DNA of 64,000 nt from Mixta hanseatica (lineage in GTDB: Bacteria; Pseudomonadota; Gammaproteobacteria; Enterobacterales; Enterobacteriaceae): NCBI RefSeq assembly GCF_023517775.1, contig NZ_CP082904.1, positions 2,480,001-2,544,000 on the forward strand, read 5' to 3'. Below are positions 37,011-47,253 of the stretch, piece by piece; position 1 is the first letter of the stretch; the number at the start of each line of letters is the position of its first letter. Both the position numbers and the translations under genes were made by a program. Below the pieces are notes generated by a model. The model worked only from the letters and a program-made list of their open reading frames with translations, did no database searches and was not told where the DNA came from.

Positions 37011-37757
37011 TTATCGTTGCTGAGCCAAACCGGTTTTATTTAACAGCAGATCCTTTATTCTCCGCATCTGATAAAATCGTATAGTCCTTTTAAATTTATT
37101 GATATATGCCGAGCGGGCGGCAAAGCGCTGCTTTCGGCCACTATCCAGAACAGAGGTTTCCCTGGTAACATCAGAAGTGGTAATAACCGCCTGCTTGCTG
37201 CACCAAACCCGCAAACAACCATTCAGCCGAAACAGCGGCCAACGGTCAGCTTCAAAAATAATTGGCCGGTTTTGCTTAAGGATCTCCTGGGCGGCAGACC
37301 GGTTAATAACATAACCATATCCGCCGCTACCGTAGGCAACCCGATAATATACATTATTATGTAAATCCATTTTTTTTAATTTAGGATTATAGGCACTATT
37401 TCCGGTAAGCAGAAAAACTTCTGGCCTGGTGGCGCTGATGATGGTTTTGAGGCCCGCTAAATGGCTGGCAAGCTCGGGCCCCGGCAAGGCATCATCTTCC
37501 AGCACCAACGCATAAGGAATATTTTCAGCTATCATCCGGGCATAGATACTTAAGTGACTCAGGGCACAGCCAATCTCCCCTTTAGTCAGCGCACATTGTG
37601 GATAATCATGCGTAACCAGCGGTAAAATGTCTGACGGTAATGTTCGTCCATCAACTCCCTTTATTACTTCATATTTTAAATTATTTAGCGTGCATTGTTT
37701 TACTGTTTTTTCACGCCGCACCTGATCTGTTTCCAAATTAATAACAAATACTTTCAC
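37011..37757 (-). CDS. Glycosyltransferase family 25 (LPS-type)
   Basis: A 248-residue protein from the GTG at 37757, preceded by GAGG; this start gives MKVFVINLETDQVRREK, the usual GT25 opening, while the ATG 17 codons further out has its AGG too close. Conserved GT25 segments are GEIGCALSHLS and ALVLEDDA (EDD acidic motif), then a GGYGYVINR region. The enzymes usually add galactose or related sugars to lipooligosaccharide. The gene is AT-rich and stands between argS and flhE, where E. coli has none. Substrate unknown; outer-core sugar or flagellar modification are both possible. Confidence 0.82.
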   Translation of the reverse strand: MKVFVINLETDQVRREKTVKQCTLNNLKYEVIKGVDGRTLPSDILPLVTHDYPQCALTKGEIGCALSHLSIYARMIAENIPYALVLEDDALPGPELASHLAGLKTIISATRPEVFLLTGNSAYNPKLKKMDLHNNVYYRVAYGSGGYGYVINRSAAQEILKQNRPIIFEADRWPLFRLNGCLRVWCSKQAVITTSDVTRETSVLDSGRKQRFAARSAYINKFKRTIRFYQMRRIKDLLLNKTGLAQQR

Positions 37758-38138
37758 GCAAACCAACCTCGTGATATTCCTTATGAGATTAAATAACAAA
37801 TCGTTCATCCTGAATCAGGTCGAGATAATAATCCAGGCGAACAGATAATTAAAGAATAAACGAGAAGCGCGTTAAAAATCCAATAGCGCGTTGAGGTGAT
37901 ACGTCCCCAATGGTTAATGCGCTTATTTTATCTTTTATTTAACACAATAAATAAATTAGCCAGGTTTAATAATTGATTTATCAAATAGAGATCACAGCAG
38001 AATGGAAACAACCAGATAACGATGCTTGAAATAAAGAGGGAAAAAGCTAAACAACAAAATTGCGAGGGTGTGGTTGCGGCGCCAGACGCCCAGGTACGCT
38101 GATGAGGTTGAAGTCACCTCACCAGCGTACGGCGTGGG
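37758..38138. other. Non-coding gap between the glycosyltransferase gene and flhE
   Basis: AT-rich, no gene seen. Near the flhE end lies a long hairpin GTACGCTGaTGAGGT / ACCTCAcCAGCGTAC (38094-38130) with one mismatch, probably the 3' end structure of the flhBAE transcript. Confidence 0.5.
38094..38130 (-). terminator. Hairpin ending the flhBAE transcript
   Basis: Stem of 14 pairs with one A-C mismatch and a 7-nt loop, 9 nt after the flhE stop on the minus strand. No long T-run follows, so termination is probable rather than certain. Confidence 0.55.
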
Positions 38139-38537
38139 TTAATCTTTATAATTCACCATCACCTGATTACTCAGAATCCGGGTTACCGGAAAGAGTCTTC
38201 CCTGCCCCGGCACGCTATACACAAAGCGTAGCGTATCGCTGGCCGGCACATTGGTCAGTCCGCGCGTCGAACCGCTGGCACCTTCAATCGGGGTGCAGCG
38301 GCTGCTGGAACAGAGCTTAACCAACAGGCCGGCGGGCTGCGGGCCGGTCAGCTCAAAACGCCAGTAAATCACATTCATCAGGCCGGAAATCGGTCCCGGC
38401 GGCGCAATCGGCGGTGATGACGCCTCTACGCCGCGGTTGCTCAGCGTCACGCCGGTGCCGCTTCCCTGCCAGGCGCCGTCCGCTGCCTGGGTGGCCAGCG
38501 GTAACAGCAGCATCAGCGAACAGAGTAAAACACGCAT
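38139..38537 (-). CDS. flhE: Flagellar protein FlhE
   Basis: A 132-residue periplasmic protein with signal peptide (LMLLLPLATQAAD, cleavage after QAA) and two cysteines near LVKLCSSSRCTPI. FlhE is linked to proton-leak control in the flagellar export apparatus and to flagellar assembly in enterics. The ATG overlaps the flhA stop by one base (TAATG). Last gene of flhBAE. Confidence 0.93.
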   Translation of the reverse strand: MRVLLCSLMLLLPLATQAADGAWQGSGTGVTLSNRGVEASSPPIAPPGPISGLMNVIYWRFELTGPQPAGLLVKLCSSSRCTPIEGASGSTRGLTNVPASDTLRFVYSVPGQGRLFPVTRILSNQVMVNYKD

Positions 38538-40618
38538 TACTGACCTCCAATGGTTGCCGTCATACGGATATGGCGATTATCGCTCAGCTCCATGTTAGAG
38601 ATAACCGCCAGCTGCGGCAGGTTGCGGCGCAGGAAGCGCGCCAGCAGCGCACGCAGCGGATGGTTAACCAACAGCACCGGCGGCGCGCCCAGCATCTCCT
38701 GATTTTGCAGCGCACGCTGCGTCTGCTCCAGCAGACGATCCGCCAGACCCGGCTCCAGCCCGCCGCCGCCCTGCAGCGCCTGCAGCAGCAGTCGTTCCAG
38801 CGTCGCGTCAAGACCGATAACCTGCACTTCACCGTTCCCCGGGAACCATTGTTGGGTAATCGCGCGGCCCAGCGCCACACGCACCACCGTCGTCAGCTCG
38901 TACGGGTCGGTCTGCACCGGCGCATGTTCCGCCAGCGTCTCGATAATGGTACGCATATCGCGAATCGATACCCGCTCAGCCAGCAGATTCTGCAGCACTT
39001 TATGCAGCGTCGTCAGCGACACCACGCCCGGCACCAGATCTTCGGTCAGCTTCGGCATCTCCTGGCTAACGCGATCCAACAGCTGCTGCGCTTCCTGACG
39101 ACCAAACAGCTCGCTGGCATATTGGCCGATCAGGTGGTTAAGGTGCGTCGCCACTACGGTACTGGCTTCCACCACGGTAAAGCCCTGAATCTGCGCCTGC
39201 TCTTTCAACGCGCTGTCAATCCAGATCGCCGCCAGACCAAAGGCCGGATCGACCGTCGCCTCACCTGGCAGCGTACCGGACGCCGTCCCAGGGTTGATCG
39301 CCATCCAGCGCCCCGGATAAGCGTCGCCGCTGCCAATCTCTACCCCTTTCATCAGAATACGGTAGCGGGCGGCAGGCAGATCCATATTGTCGCGGATATG
39401 CACCACCGGCGGCAGAAAGCCCATCTCCTGTGCAAACTTCTTACGAATACTGCGGATACGGCCCAGCAGCTCGCCATCCTGCTGCTGATCCACCATCGGG
39501 ATCAGGCGGTAGCCCACTTCCATCCCCAGCGAATCTTCCAGCTGCACATCGCCCCACGTCGCTTCAACCGTGGCGGCCGTTTCCTGCGCGCGCGGCAGAG
39601 GCTGCGCGACCGGCTTCGGCTGCATCTCGCGGCCGCGTTGCCACCAGGCCAGCCCTAACAGCGCGGCGGTAAACAGCAAAAACACCAGGTTCGGCATGCC
39701 CGGCACCAGTCCCAACAGACCCAGTACGCCGGCGCTTAGCATCATTACGCGTGGATTGCTGAACAGCTGGGTGACCATCTGCTCGCCTACATCCTCATCG
39801 GTGCTGACGCGCGTCACGATTACACCGGCGGCGGTCGAGATCACCAGCGCTGGGATCTGGGCCACCAGCCCGTCACCAATGGTCAGCAGCGTATAGGTTT
39901 CCCCCGCTGAACCCAGCGACATCCCGTGCTGCACCACGCCCACCAGCAGGCCGCCCACCACGTTGATAATCATGATCATGATGCCGGCGATGGCGTCACC
40001 GCGAACGAACTTACTGGCACCGTCCATTGAACCGTAAAAATCCGCTTCCTGCGTCACTTCTGAACGGCGTTTTTTCGCTTCTTCTTCGCCAATCAAACCG
40101 GCGTTCAGGTCGGCATCGATCGCCATCTGCTTGCCGGGCATCCCGTCGAGTACAAAACGCGCGCCTACTTCGGCGATACGTCCGGCACCCTTGGTGATCA
40201 CCATAAAGTTAATAATGATCAGGATGATAAATACCACGATACCGATGGCGAAGTTGCCGCCGACCAGGAAGTGGCCGAATGCCTCCACTACCTGACCCGC
40301 CGCCGCCGCACCGGTATGACCTTCCAGCAGGATCACACGCGTCGAGGCAACGTTCAGCGCCAGACGCAGCAGCGTTGAAAATAGCAGGATGGTCGGGAAC
40401 GCGGCGAACTCCAGCGTCCGCTGGGTGAACATCGCCACCAGCAGCACCATAATCGACAGCGCGATATTGAAGGTAAACAGCAGATCGAGGATAAAGGGCG
40501 GCAGCGGCAGCACCATCATCGACAGGATCATCAGGATCAACAGCGGGCCAGCCAGCACCTTCCACTGCGTATCTTTCATGTTACCCGGTAAGCGAAGTAA
40601 AGCGGCCAGATTAGCCAT
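38537..40618 (-). CDS. flhA: Flagellar type III export gate protein FlhA
   Basis: A 693-residue inner-membrane protein with seven to eight transmembrane helices in the first 330 residues. The FHIPEP-type signature region is present (GARFVLDGMPGKQMAIDADL). A large cytoplasmic domain forms the nonameric export ring. Start set at MANLAALLRLPG (40618), matching E. coli; the seven upstream codons lie in flhB. Overlaps flhB by 8 bases and flhE by 1, so the three are tightly coupled. Confidence 0.97.
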   Translation of the reverse strand: MANLAALLRLPGNMKDTQWKVLAGPLLILMILSMMVLPLPPFILDLLFTFNIALSIMVLLVAMFTQRTLEFAAFPTILLFSTLLRLALNVASTRVILLEGHTGAAAAGQVVEAFGHFLVGGNFAIGIVVFIILIIINFMVITKGAGRIAEVGARFVLDGMPGKQMAIDADLNAGLIGEEEAKKRRSEVTQEADFYGSMDGASKFVRGDAIAGIMIMIINVVGGLLVGVVQHGMSLGSAGETYTLLTIGDGLVAQIPALVISTAAGVIVTRVSTDEDVGEQMVTQLFSNPRVMMLSAGVLGLLGLVPGMPNLVFLLFTAALLGLAWWQRGREMQPKPVAQPLPRAQETAATVEATWGDVQLEDSLGMEVGYRLIPMVDQQQDGELLGRIRSIRKKFAQEMGFLPPVVHIRDNMDLPAARYRILMKGVEIGSGDAYPGRWMAINPGTASGTLPGEATVDPAFGLAAIWIDSALKEQAQIQGFTVVEASTVVATHLNHLIGQYASELFGRQEAQQLLDRVSQEMPKLTEDLVPGVVSLTTLHKVLQNLLAERVSIRDMRTIIETLAEHAPVQTDPYELTTVVRVALGRAITQQWFPGNGEVQVIGLDATLERLLLQALQGGGGLEPGLADRLLEQTQRALQNQEMLGAPPVLLVNHPLRALLARFLRRNLPQLAVISNMELSDNRHIRMTATIGGQ

Positions 40619-41762
40619 CAGCTTTCGTCTCTCCTGCAAAGTCCAGTTCAGCCGGTACCGGCAAACGTTGAGGTTTCTTCGGTATCAGGCCGCCTTCGCG
40701 CTTCCAGCGACGCAGCTGCCATACCCAGGCCAGCACTTCCGCGACCGCGCCATACAGCGCGCCGGGAATGTGTTGCCCTATTTCACTGTGACGATAAAGG
40801 GCGCGCGCCAGCGGCGGCGCTTCCAGAATCGGCACACGATGTTCTTTCGCCAGTTCACGAATTTTCAGCGCTACATCGCCCGCCCCTTTCGCCAGCACTT
40901 TCGGCGCGCTCATGCGCTTCTCGTCATACTGCAGCGCGACGGAATAGTGCGTCGGGTTGGTTACGATAACGTCCGCTTTCGGCACGTCCGCCATCATGCG
41001 GCGGCGCGCGGCGGCGCGCATTGCCTGACGGATGCGGCCTTTAACGTGCGGATCGCCTTCCATCTCTTTATATTCATCGCGGATTTCCTGGTTGGTCATG
41101 CGCAGCTGTTTGAAATAGCTAAACAGCTGCCAGAACACATCGAAGCCCACCATCGGCACCAGCCCCAGCACCACCAGAAAACAGCAGACGGCAATCATGT
41201 GCATGCCGTGCGCCAGCGCATCAAATGGCGATTCGCTAATCAGGTGCAGCATCTCCGGCCAGCTGACCCAGACATACCAACCCGCCACCGAGCTTACCAG
41301 CGTCGCTTTCATGATCGCTTTTAACAGCTCGGCCCAGGTCTGCGCGGAAATCATGCGCTTCAGCCCGCTCAGCGGGTTTAACTTGCTAAACTTAAAGGAG
41401 ATGGATTTGCCGCTCAGCACGATACCGCCCAGCAGCATCGGCGCGGCGATCGCTACCAGCACCAGACCCGCCATCATCGGCACCAATGCCCATACCGCCT
41501 GTCCCAGCAGACGGCTGACATGCCGTACAATCTGACCGGGATCGTTAATCAACCGGTGATCGAAGCTAAAACCAGAGGCGACCATTTCCGCCAGCTGACG
41601 TGCCATCGGCTCGCCGCCCATCCACAAAATCAGTAACCCCGCCACCAACATCAGCAGAGAAGTCAGTTCGCGGGAACGCGGGATCTGCCCTTCTTTACGT
41701 GCTTTCTCAAGTCGGTGGGGTGTGGGGGATTCTGTTTTTTCCTCGTCGCTACCTTCAGCCAC
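40611..41762 (-). CDS. flhB: Flagellar export switch protein FlhB
   Basis: A 383-residue membrane protein with four hydrophobic helices and the cytoplasmic autocleavage motif NPTH (VIVTNPTHYSVAL), needed for the rod/hook to filament substrate switch. A GTG at 41762 gives the N-terminus MAEGSDEEKTESPTPHRLEK, matching E. coli in length (382); the fifteen further upstream codons are unlike the family. First gene of flhBAE; a separate transcript from cheZ, with two hairpins between them. Confidence 0.95.
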   Translation of the reverse strand: MAEGSDEEKTESPTPHRLEKARKEGQIPRSRELTSLLMLVAGLLILWMGGEPMARQLAEMVASGFSFDHRLINDPGQIVRHVSRLLGQAVWALVPMMAGLVLVAIAAPMLLGGIVLSGKSISFKFSKLNPLSGLKRMISAQTWAELLKAIMKATLVSSVAGWYVWVSWPEMLHLISESPFDALAHGMHMIAVCCFLVVLGLVPMVGFDVFWQLFSYFKQLRMTNQEIRDEYKEMEGDPHVKGRIRQAMRAAARRRMMADVPKADVIVTNPTHYSVALQYDEKRMSAPKVLAKGAGDVALKIRELAKEHRVPILEAPPLARALYRHSEIGQHIPGALYGAVAEVLAWVWQLRRWKREGGLIPKKPQRLPVPAELDFAGETKADG

Positions 41763-41874
41763 GTTGATCAACCTGTTTCGCAATGGGAATGGGGCATAGC
41801 TTGCCAAACATGGGCAAATTTAATGGGTGGAGTAACAGGGTGAAACAGGGGTTATTTCAGGGAATGGAAAAAGC

Positions 41875-41947
41875 AGGCCGGCGATCGGGCGATCGTCGGC
41901 CTGTTTACAGGCAAGGCTGCTGCCGTTCCGATGTACAGAACGGCAGC
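41875..41947 (-). terminator. Two hairpins between cheZ and flhB
   Basis: GCTGCCGTTC (41919-41928) / GAACGGCAGC (41938-41947) lies just after the cheZ stop on the minus strand. A longer one, CAGGCCGGCGATCG (41875-41888) / CGATCGTCGGCCTG (41891-41904), with one G-T pair, follows. Together they probably end the che operon transcript. Confidence 0.65.
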
Positions 41948-41953
41948 GCTTGA

Positions 41954-42598
41954 TCAGAAGCCCAGGCTGTCGAGCAGGTCGTCGACCTGATCCTGGTTTG
42001 CTACCACGCCAGGCGCGGCGGCATTGATTTGCGGACCGTTCAGCAGGCTATTCTCTTCCCGCTTCTGGCGCGCGTTCGCTTCCGGCATATTTTCCAGCAG
42101 CACCATCAGCAGCTGACGCTCAATTTCCTGGATCACATCCATCATGCGCTTGATAACCTGACCGGTAAGGTCCTGGAAATCCTGCGCCATCATGATGTCG
42201 AGCAGCTGTGCGTTGGTAAAGGACGTGTGTTCCGGCACGGTGGCCAGATATTCGCGCGTATCCGAAACCAGTACACGAGCATCCGCCAGCTCGATGGGGT
42301 CCTCAAACCAGGCATCCCAGCGTGTCTTAAGATCTTTGGCGCCGCTCTCCAGCGCATCCTGGCGCGGCTGTGATGCTTCTACGCAGTTCAGCGCGCGCTC
42401 AGCAGCCTGAGCCGTCATCTGAACCACATAATCAAGGCGGTCGCGGGCGTCGGGAATCGCTTCCGCCGCTTCCGCTATCGCCTGATCCAGCCCCAGCTCA
42501 CGCAGGCTGTCACGCAGCATGCGCGTTAACGAGCCAATGCGTGTGATGATGTCCTGCGCCGACGCCGCGTCGGTCGCTGGTTTCGTAAGTTCGCTCAT
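41954..42598 (-). CDS. cheZ: CheY-P phosphatase CheZ
   Basis: A 214-residue, mostly helical protein (long hairpin and C-terminal CheY-binding peptide [13 protein letters not shown]). It removes the phosphate of CheY-P with the conserved Gln in [16 protein letters not shown]. Length equals E. coli CheZ from the ATG at 42598. Follows cheY by 9 nt. Confidence 0.97.
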   Translation of the reverse strand: MSELTKPATDAASAQDIITRIGSLTRMLRDSLRELGLDQAIAEAAEAIPDARDRLDYVVQMTAQAAERALNCVEASQPRQDALESGAKDLKTRWDAWFEDPIELADARVLVSDTREYLATVPEHTSFTNAQLLDIMMAQDFQDLTGQVIKRMMDVIQEIERQLLMVLLENMPEANARQKREENSLLNGPQINAAAPGVVANQDQVDDLLDSLGF

Positions 42599-42607
42599 CA
42601 CGTCTCC

Positions 42608-42997
42608 TTACATACCTAATTTTTCGAAGATCTTACCTAACTTCTCTTCCAGGGTCGCCGCAGTAAAAGGTTTCACTACATAGCCGCTGGCACCCGCCTG
42701 CGCCGCAGCAATGATGTTTTCTTTTTTCGCTTCCGCGGTTACCATCAGCACCGGCAGCTTGCCCAGCGTGGCGTCGGCACGAATGGTTTGCAGCAGCTGC
42801 AGACCATCCATGTTCGGCATGTTCCAGTCGGAAATGACGAAATCGAAACCGCCAGCACGCAGCTTGGTCAGCGCGTCTGCCCCATCTTCGGCTTCTTCAA
42901 CGTTGTTGAAGCCCAGCTCTTTCAGCAGGTTGCGCACAATACGACGCATCGTATTGAAATCGTCCACCACCAAAAAGCGCATATTCTTGTCAGCCAT
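42608..42997 (-). CDS. cheY: Chemotaxis response regulator CheY
   Basis: A 129-residue single-domain receiver. The acidic pocket is in [13 protein letters not shown], phosphorylated Asp57 in [12 protein letters not shown], Thr in VMVTAEAK and Lys109 in GYVVKPF. CheY-P binds the flagellar motor switch to cause clockwise rotation. A longer in-frame extension upstream overlaps cheB and is not part of the gene. Confidence 0.98.
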   Translation of the reverse strand: MADKNMRFLVVDDFNTMRRIVRNLLKELGFNNVEEAEDGADALTKLRAGGFDFVISDWNMPNMDGLQLLQTIRADATLGKLPVLMVTAEAKKENIIAAAQAGASGYVVKPFTAATLEEKLGKIFEKLGM

Positions 42998-43037
42998 ATC
43001 TACTCCTGTGTTATCTCGACCCGCTGGACGGGCTCGG

Positions 43038-44087
43038 TTAAATTCGCAATGCCTGTCCGGCGCTAATTTTTGCCAACATGTGCTGGCTGATTTGGTGCAG
43101 ATCCACCACTTCACTGGCTCCCCCGTAAGCAATCGCTTCACGGGGCATGCCGAAAACGACACAGCTCGCTTCGTTCTGCGCGATAGTCCAGGCGCCGGCG
43201 CGATGCATTTCCAGCAGCCCCGCCGCGCCATCGTTGCCCATACCGGTCAGGATGACGCCAACGGCGTTACGTCCGGCATGTTGCGCCACCGATTTGAACA
43301 GCACATCCACAGAGGGCTTGTGGCGGTTAACCGGCGGACCATCGTTCAGTTTCACCTGATAGTTGGCGCCGCTACGCGCCAGCTCCAGGTGCATTGCGCC
43401 GGGCGCGATATAGGCGTGCCCCGGCAGAATACGTTCGCCATCTTCCGCTTCTTTCACAGTAATCTGGCATAGCTTGTTCAGACGCTCGGCAAACGAGCGG
43501 GTAAATCCTGGCGGCATATGCTGGGTAATCAGCAGCGCCGGGCTGGTCATCGGCAACGGCTGCAGCACATGGCGAATCGCTTCGGTGCCGCCGGTCGATG
43601 CGCCGATGGCGATCAGCTTCTCACTACTGAGCAGCGGGCCGGCCTTCAGCATCGTCGGCGTACCCTGCGCGACGCGCGGCACCAGTCGGGCGCGCGCGGC
43701 GGCGCGGATCTTGTCGGCAATCATCTGGCTGTAGGCCATCATCCCTTCGCGGATCCCCAGCTGCGGCTTGGTGACGAAATCGATCGCCCCCAGTTCCAGC
43801 GCGCGCAGGGTCACTTCCGAGCCTTTTGCCGTTAGCGACGACACCATTACCACCGGCATTGGACGCAGACGCATCAGCTTCTCAAGAAAATCGAGGCCGT
43901 CCATACGCGGCATCTCAACATCCAGCGTCAGTACCTGCGGGTTGTACTGCTTAATCAAATCGCGCGCCACCAACGGATCGGGCGCCGTTGCCACCATTTC
44001 CATATCGGGGTGACTGTTGATGATCTCCGTCATCAGTTGTCGCATCAGCGCTGAATCATCAACGCACATTACGGTGATTTTGCTCAT
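43038..44087 (-). CDS. cheB: Chemoreceptor methylesterase CheB
   Basis: A 349-residue protein: N-terminal receiver domain ([12 protein letters not shown], phosphorylated Asp in [12 protein letters not shown]) and C-terminal methylesterase/deamidase with [13 protein letters not shown] (nucleophilic Ser), TQHMPPGFT (His) and GMGNDGAAG (Asp). It removes methyl groups from receptors during adaptation. The start overlaps the cheR stop by 4 bases. Confidence 0.97.
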   Translation of the reverse strand: MSKITVMCVDDSALMRQLMTEIINSHPDMEMVATAPDPLVARDLIKQYNPQVLTLDVEMPRMDGLDFLEKLMRLRPMPVVMVSSLTAKGSEVTLRALELGAIDFVTKPQLGIREGMMAYSQMIADKIRAAARARLVPRVAQGTPTMLKAGPLLSSEKLIAIGASTGGTEAIRHVLQPLPMTSPALLITQHMPPGFTRSFAERLNKLCQITVKEAEDGERILPGHAYIAPGAMHLELARSGANYQVKLNDGPPVNRHKPSVDVLFKSVAQHAGRNAVGVILTGMGNDGAAGLLEMHRAGAWTIAQNEASCVVFGMPREAIAYGGASEVVDLHQISQHMLAKISAGQALRI

Positions 44088-44959
44088 GATCTTTCCTTAG
44101 TCAGCCCGTAAACCGTTTGTCCGCGCAGATAAAACTCTTTGCTTATCTGGCTAAAGTTCTCCGAGTGACCGGCAAACAGCAGGCCGCCAGGCTTCAGCAA
44201 GGGGACAAAGCGCCGCAGGATCTTTTCCTGAGTCTCTTTATCGAAATAGATCATTACGTTGCGGCAAAAAATCGCATCAAACGGCCCGGGCAGCGACCAC
44301 TCGTGCGCCAGCAGGTTGAGCTGGGTGAAATTCACCATGCCAGCCAGTTCAGAACGCACTCGTACCATGCCGGAATGCGGACCGGTTCCGCGCAGAAAGA
44401 AGCGCTGCATCTGCGGCTGCGAGAGCGTGCGCAACTCTTCCTGGCGATAAATTCCCGATGAGGCCTTTTCCAGCACCTGAGTATCAATATCGCTGGCGTG
44501 GACCGCGAATTTCCCCGGTCCGGTGCCCAGCGTTTCCGCCAGCGTCATGGCGATGGAGTAAGGCTCTTCGCCGGTCGACGCTGCGGTGCTCCAGACGTTG
44601 TAGTTCCCACCGCGCCGTTTGGCATGCTCGGCCAGAATCGGGAAGTGGTGCGCCTCACGGAAAAACGCCGTCAGGTTAGTGGTCAACGCGTTAATGAACG
44701 CCTGCCACTCAGCGCTGTTCTGATCGTTTTCCAGCAGTGCGAGATAACGCCCGAAGTCATCAATATTCAGCGTGCGCAGACGACGCACCAGCCGGTTGTA
44801 AACCATCTCGCGCTTGTGATCGGCAAGTACGATACCGGCGCGCTGATAAATTAACTGACTGATACGGCGAAAGTGCGTATCAGAGAGAGGCAAGCGCTGA
44901 ACCATCTGGGACAACAGCGTTGCGTTCTCGGGCGGTGCCAGTAATGTCGATTTCTTCAT
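44084..44959 (-). CDS. cheR: Chemoreceptor methyltransferase CheR
   Basis: A 291-residue SAM-dependent enzyme with the N-terminal helical domain ([16 protein letters not shown]) and catalytic domain ([41 protein letters not shown]). The beta-subdomain that binds the receptor NWETF tail is present. It methylates receptor glutamates. Length (E. coli 286) is typical. Confidence 0.97.
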   Translation of the reverse strand: MKKSTLLAPPENATLLSQMVQRLPLSDTHFRRISQLIYQRAGIVLADHKREMVYNRLVRRLRTLNIDDFGRYLALLENDQNSAEWQAFINALTTNLTAFFREAHHFPILAEHAKRRGGNYNVWSTAASTGEEPYSIAMTLAETLGTGPGKFAVHASDIDTQVLEKASSGIYRQEELRTLSQPQMQRFFLRGTGPHSGMVRVRSELAGMVNFTQLNLLAHEWSLPGPFDAIFCRNVMIYFDKETQEKILRRFVPLLKPGGLLFAGHSENFSQISKEFYLRGQTVYGLTKERS

Positions 44960-45356
44960 CCAGGTTCACCCAACAAAAAGCAGATAAAAGGTTAAAAGAC
45001 GCCGCGTCCTGACGATGCGTATGTAGCGCCTCGCCTTAGCGCCTGTCTGACAATCAGCTGCGCCAACCGCGCGGCTGTTGCTCAGCCGAATTAGCCCGGC
45101 TACAAGCTAATTCGTGGCCATTGCCGCTTCCTTCGTCAGCGCGGCGTTCTGCTGTGTGACCCCATTTGGCTGGCGGATCATCGTCTAACCCGCCATCCTG
45201 TGAAGCTGGACGGAGACTTCCCGATGCGCTTCAGCCCGGTGAGCGACGCACCTTAACTGCCGTTGCCTCTCACCTGCACGAGCGGGATGAATTTCTGCCC
45301 CGTCCGACTCATCAACTAGTCTGTCAACACATCGCTTACTGCCACTGCGCACCTCA
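44960..45356. other. Gap between cheR and the first chemoreceptor gene
   Basis: No intact gene. It contains a short relic of a chemoreceptor C-terminus on the minus strand (45107-45160). The rest shows no clear feature. Confidence 0.5.
45107..45160 (-). pseudogene. Relic of a chemoreceptor gene
   Basis: On the minus strand VTQQNAAL is read, the motif found near the end of all three intact receptors here, then TKEAAMATN and a stop. The 24 bases 45137-45160 are nearly the same as the matching part of the receptor at 47254 (two differences). Nothing before or after matches, so this is a small leftover from a deleted receptor copy or a recombination scar. Confidence 0.5.
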
Positions 45357-47030
45357 TCAGAAGGTTTCCCAGTTCTCATCCCTGGCTGTGGATTTAGGTG
45401 CTGCCGTTACCGGCGTAGCGACTGACAGTTTTTTCGCTGCCGTATTAACGTTAACGGCGGCGGCGGCAAATTCTTTACGAATTCTGAACACGGCGACCGC
45501 CTGGCTGAGACGGCTGGCCTGCTCTTCCAGGGCGGCAGCAGCGGAGGCCGATTCCTGCACCAGTGAGGCGTTCTGCTGCGTCACGCGATCCATCTCGGTC
45601 ACCGCCAGGCCCACCTGATCGATGCCGCGGCTCTGCTCGTCCGACGCCGACGCGATTTCGCCCATGATATCGGTCACGCGCGTTACCGCGCTGACGATAT
45701 CGCTCATGGTTTCGCCGGCGCTTTCCACCAGTACTGAACCGGTATCGACACGGGTGACGGAATCTTCAATCAGCGATTTGATCTCTTTCGCTGCCTGGGC
45801 GCTGCGCTGCGCCAGATTACGCACTTCACCGGCCACCACCGCAAAGCCGCGGCCCTGCTCGCCGGCGCGCGCCGCTTCCACCGCCGCGTTCAGCGCCAGG
45901 ATATTGGTCTGGAAGGCGATGCCGTCGATCACGCTGATGATATCGGCAATCTTCTTCGAGCTGCCGGCGATTTCGCTCATGGTTTTCACCACGCCGTCCA
46001 CCACCTTGCCGCCCTTCTGCGCGGTTTCCGACGCGCTCAGCGCCAGCTGCGACGCCTGACGGGCGTTCTCCGCGTTCTGTTTCACCGTGGCGGTCAGCTC
46101 TTCCATGCTGGCAGCGGTCTGCTCCAGCGAGGCGGCCTGCTGCTCGGTACGGGAAGAGAGGTCGTTGCTGCCGGCGGTGATTTCGCTGGCGCCGGTGTAG
46201 ATGGCGTCTGAACCGTCACGCACATCGCTGACGGTACGCACCAGCTCCTGCTGCATATGCTTCAGGCTGGCGGCCAGCTGGCTCATTTCGTTGCGCCCTT
46301 CTACCTCAATGGTCTGCGTCAGATCGCCTGCGGCAATATGACGAATATGTTCCATGGTAGTTTTCAGCGGACGCAGCAGGATCTGATGCATACCGGTCCA
46401 GACCAGCGCCACCACAGCGGCGAGGATCATCAGTACGAGGCCAATAATCCACAGCGCGCGCTGGTAGGCGCTCTCATTCTGTTCGGCACCGGCAGTCATC
46501 AGGTTGCTGGTAGTCTGCGCCCAGGTGTTATAGGCGCTTTCAAAATCGTTCTGATAACCCTGCGTTGGCTGGTCAACAAAACCTTTCAGGTTGCCTGCGC
46601 CCAGCATCTGCACCAGTTCGGTCAGCGCGTCGTGCAGTACCTGATACTTTTCGTCTACCGCCACCAGGTAAGCCATATTTTTGACGTCATCCGGCAGTGC
46701 CTGGTGATAGGCGGCGAAGCTTTTATCCGCCATTTCCAGTTGCTGATTCGCCAGCGCCACCAGTTCGGCAACGGTGCTGCCGCTGCCTGCATTGTTAGCA
46801 TCCAGCATATAGCGGATACCGGCGCGGTTTAGCGTGTTACGCGCCTGAATCAGCGCCACCCAGGCGGCGTTTAGGTTGATCTGCTCGCGCTGGATATCCT
46901 GCGTGAGTATAAAGTTCTGCCGATCGCCTTTCAGGGCGTTAAAGAACAGCCCGCTTGAGGCGATCTGTAGTACTGCGAATATCGCCAGCACCAGAACAAG
47001 TGCCGTCACAACTTTAATATGTTTAAACAT
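45357..47030 (-). CDS. tsr: Methyl-accepting chemotaxis protein, Tsr-like (serine)
   Basis: A 557-residue receptor: TM1 (about 8-30), periplasmic four-helix sensor, TM2 (about 192-212), HAMP and cytoplasmic signalling domain with the tip [21 protein letters not shown] (first 20 residues shown by position near 380) and CheR/CheB tether NWETF at the end. In the sensor, Arg64, Asn68, Arg69, Arg73 and Thr156 stand at exactly the E. coli Tsr positions of the serine pocket. Its signalling domain is nearly identical at base level to the next receptor gene. A sigma-28 promoter precedes it. Serine specificity is an inference from these residues. Confidence 0.86.
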   Translation of the reverse strand: MFKHIKVVTALVLVLAIFAVLQIASSGLFFNALKGDRQNFILTQDIQREQINLNAAWVALIQARNTLNRAGIRYMLDANNAGSGSTVAELVALANQQLEMADKSFAAYHQALPDDVKNMAYLVAVDEKYQVLHDALTELVQMLGAGNLKGFVDQPTQGYQNDFESAYNTWAQTTSNLMTAGAEQNESAYQRALWIIGLVLMILAAVVALVWTGMHQILLRPLKTTMEHIRHIAAGDLTQTIEVEGRNEMSQLAASLKHMQQELVRTVSDVRDGSDAIYTGASEITAGSNDLSSRTEQQAASLEQTAASMEELTATVKQNAENARQASQLALSASETAQKGGKVVDGVVKTMSEIAGSSKKIADIISVIDGIAFQTNILALNAAVEAARAGEQGRGFAVVAGEVRNLAQRSAQAAKEIKSLIEDSVTRVDTGSVLVESAGETMSDIVSAVTRVTDIMGEIASASDEQSRGIDQVGLAVTEMDRVTQQNASLVQESASAAAALEEQASRLSQAVAVFRIRKEFAAAAVNVNTAAKKLSVATPVTAAPKSTARDENWETF

Positions 47031-47063
47031 GGTGAACCTTAAAGCGTGGTTGAATGATGAGTT

Positions 47064-47090
47064 TTATCGGCACCCTCAGCGGGATCTTTA
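47064..47090 (-). promoter_or_regulatory. Sigma-28 (FliA) promoter of the tsr-like gene
   Basis: Minus strand TAAAGATC - 11 bp - GCCGATAA. The -10 element matches the FliA consensus perfectly and the -35 element (TAAAGTTT) at five to six positions; spacing is ideal. About 35 bp upstream of the ATG. Confidence 0.85.
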
Positions 47091-47192
47091 TCCTTATCTG
47101 AAATTAACTGGCGGTATCAGGCGCATAACAACGAGAAGGTAAAACAGAAAGAGCAATGCCTGACCGCGTATGGCCGTTACCTACAGGTGAAG

Positions 47193-47214
47193 GATGCCGT
47201 CTTATGACAGCATC
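47193..47214 (-). terminator. Hairpin between receptor genes 1 and 2
   Basis: GATGCCGTC (47193-47201) / GACAGCATC (47206-47214), one mismatch. It closely resembles the hairpin between receptor genes 2 and 3 and probably serves as 3' end of the middle gene's transcript; T-run is weak. Confidence 0.5.
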
Positions 47215-47253
47215 CTTTAGTCTGCTTACCTGTCAGTTAGCGGAGGCGGTAAA

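Noticed and set aside
38414..39658. Long plus-strand reading frame (414 codons) opposite flhA
   Set aside because: Arg/Gln/His-rich low-complexity translation, no RBS and complete overlap with the well-conserved flhA; it is an antisense shadow of GC-rich codons.
41875..41904. GATCG-rich palindrome as a special regulator site
   Set aside because: Its place after cheZ and its stem form fit a transcript-end hairpin better.
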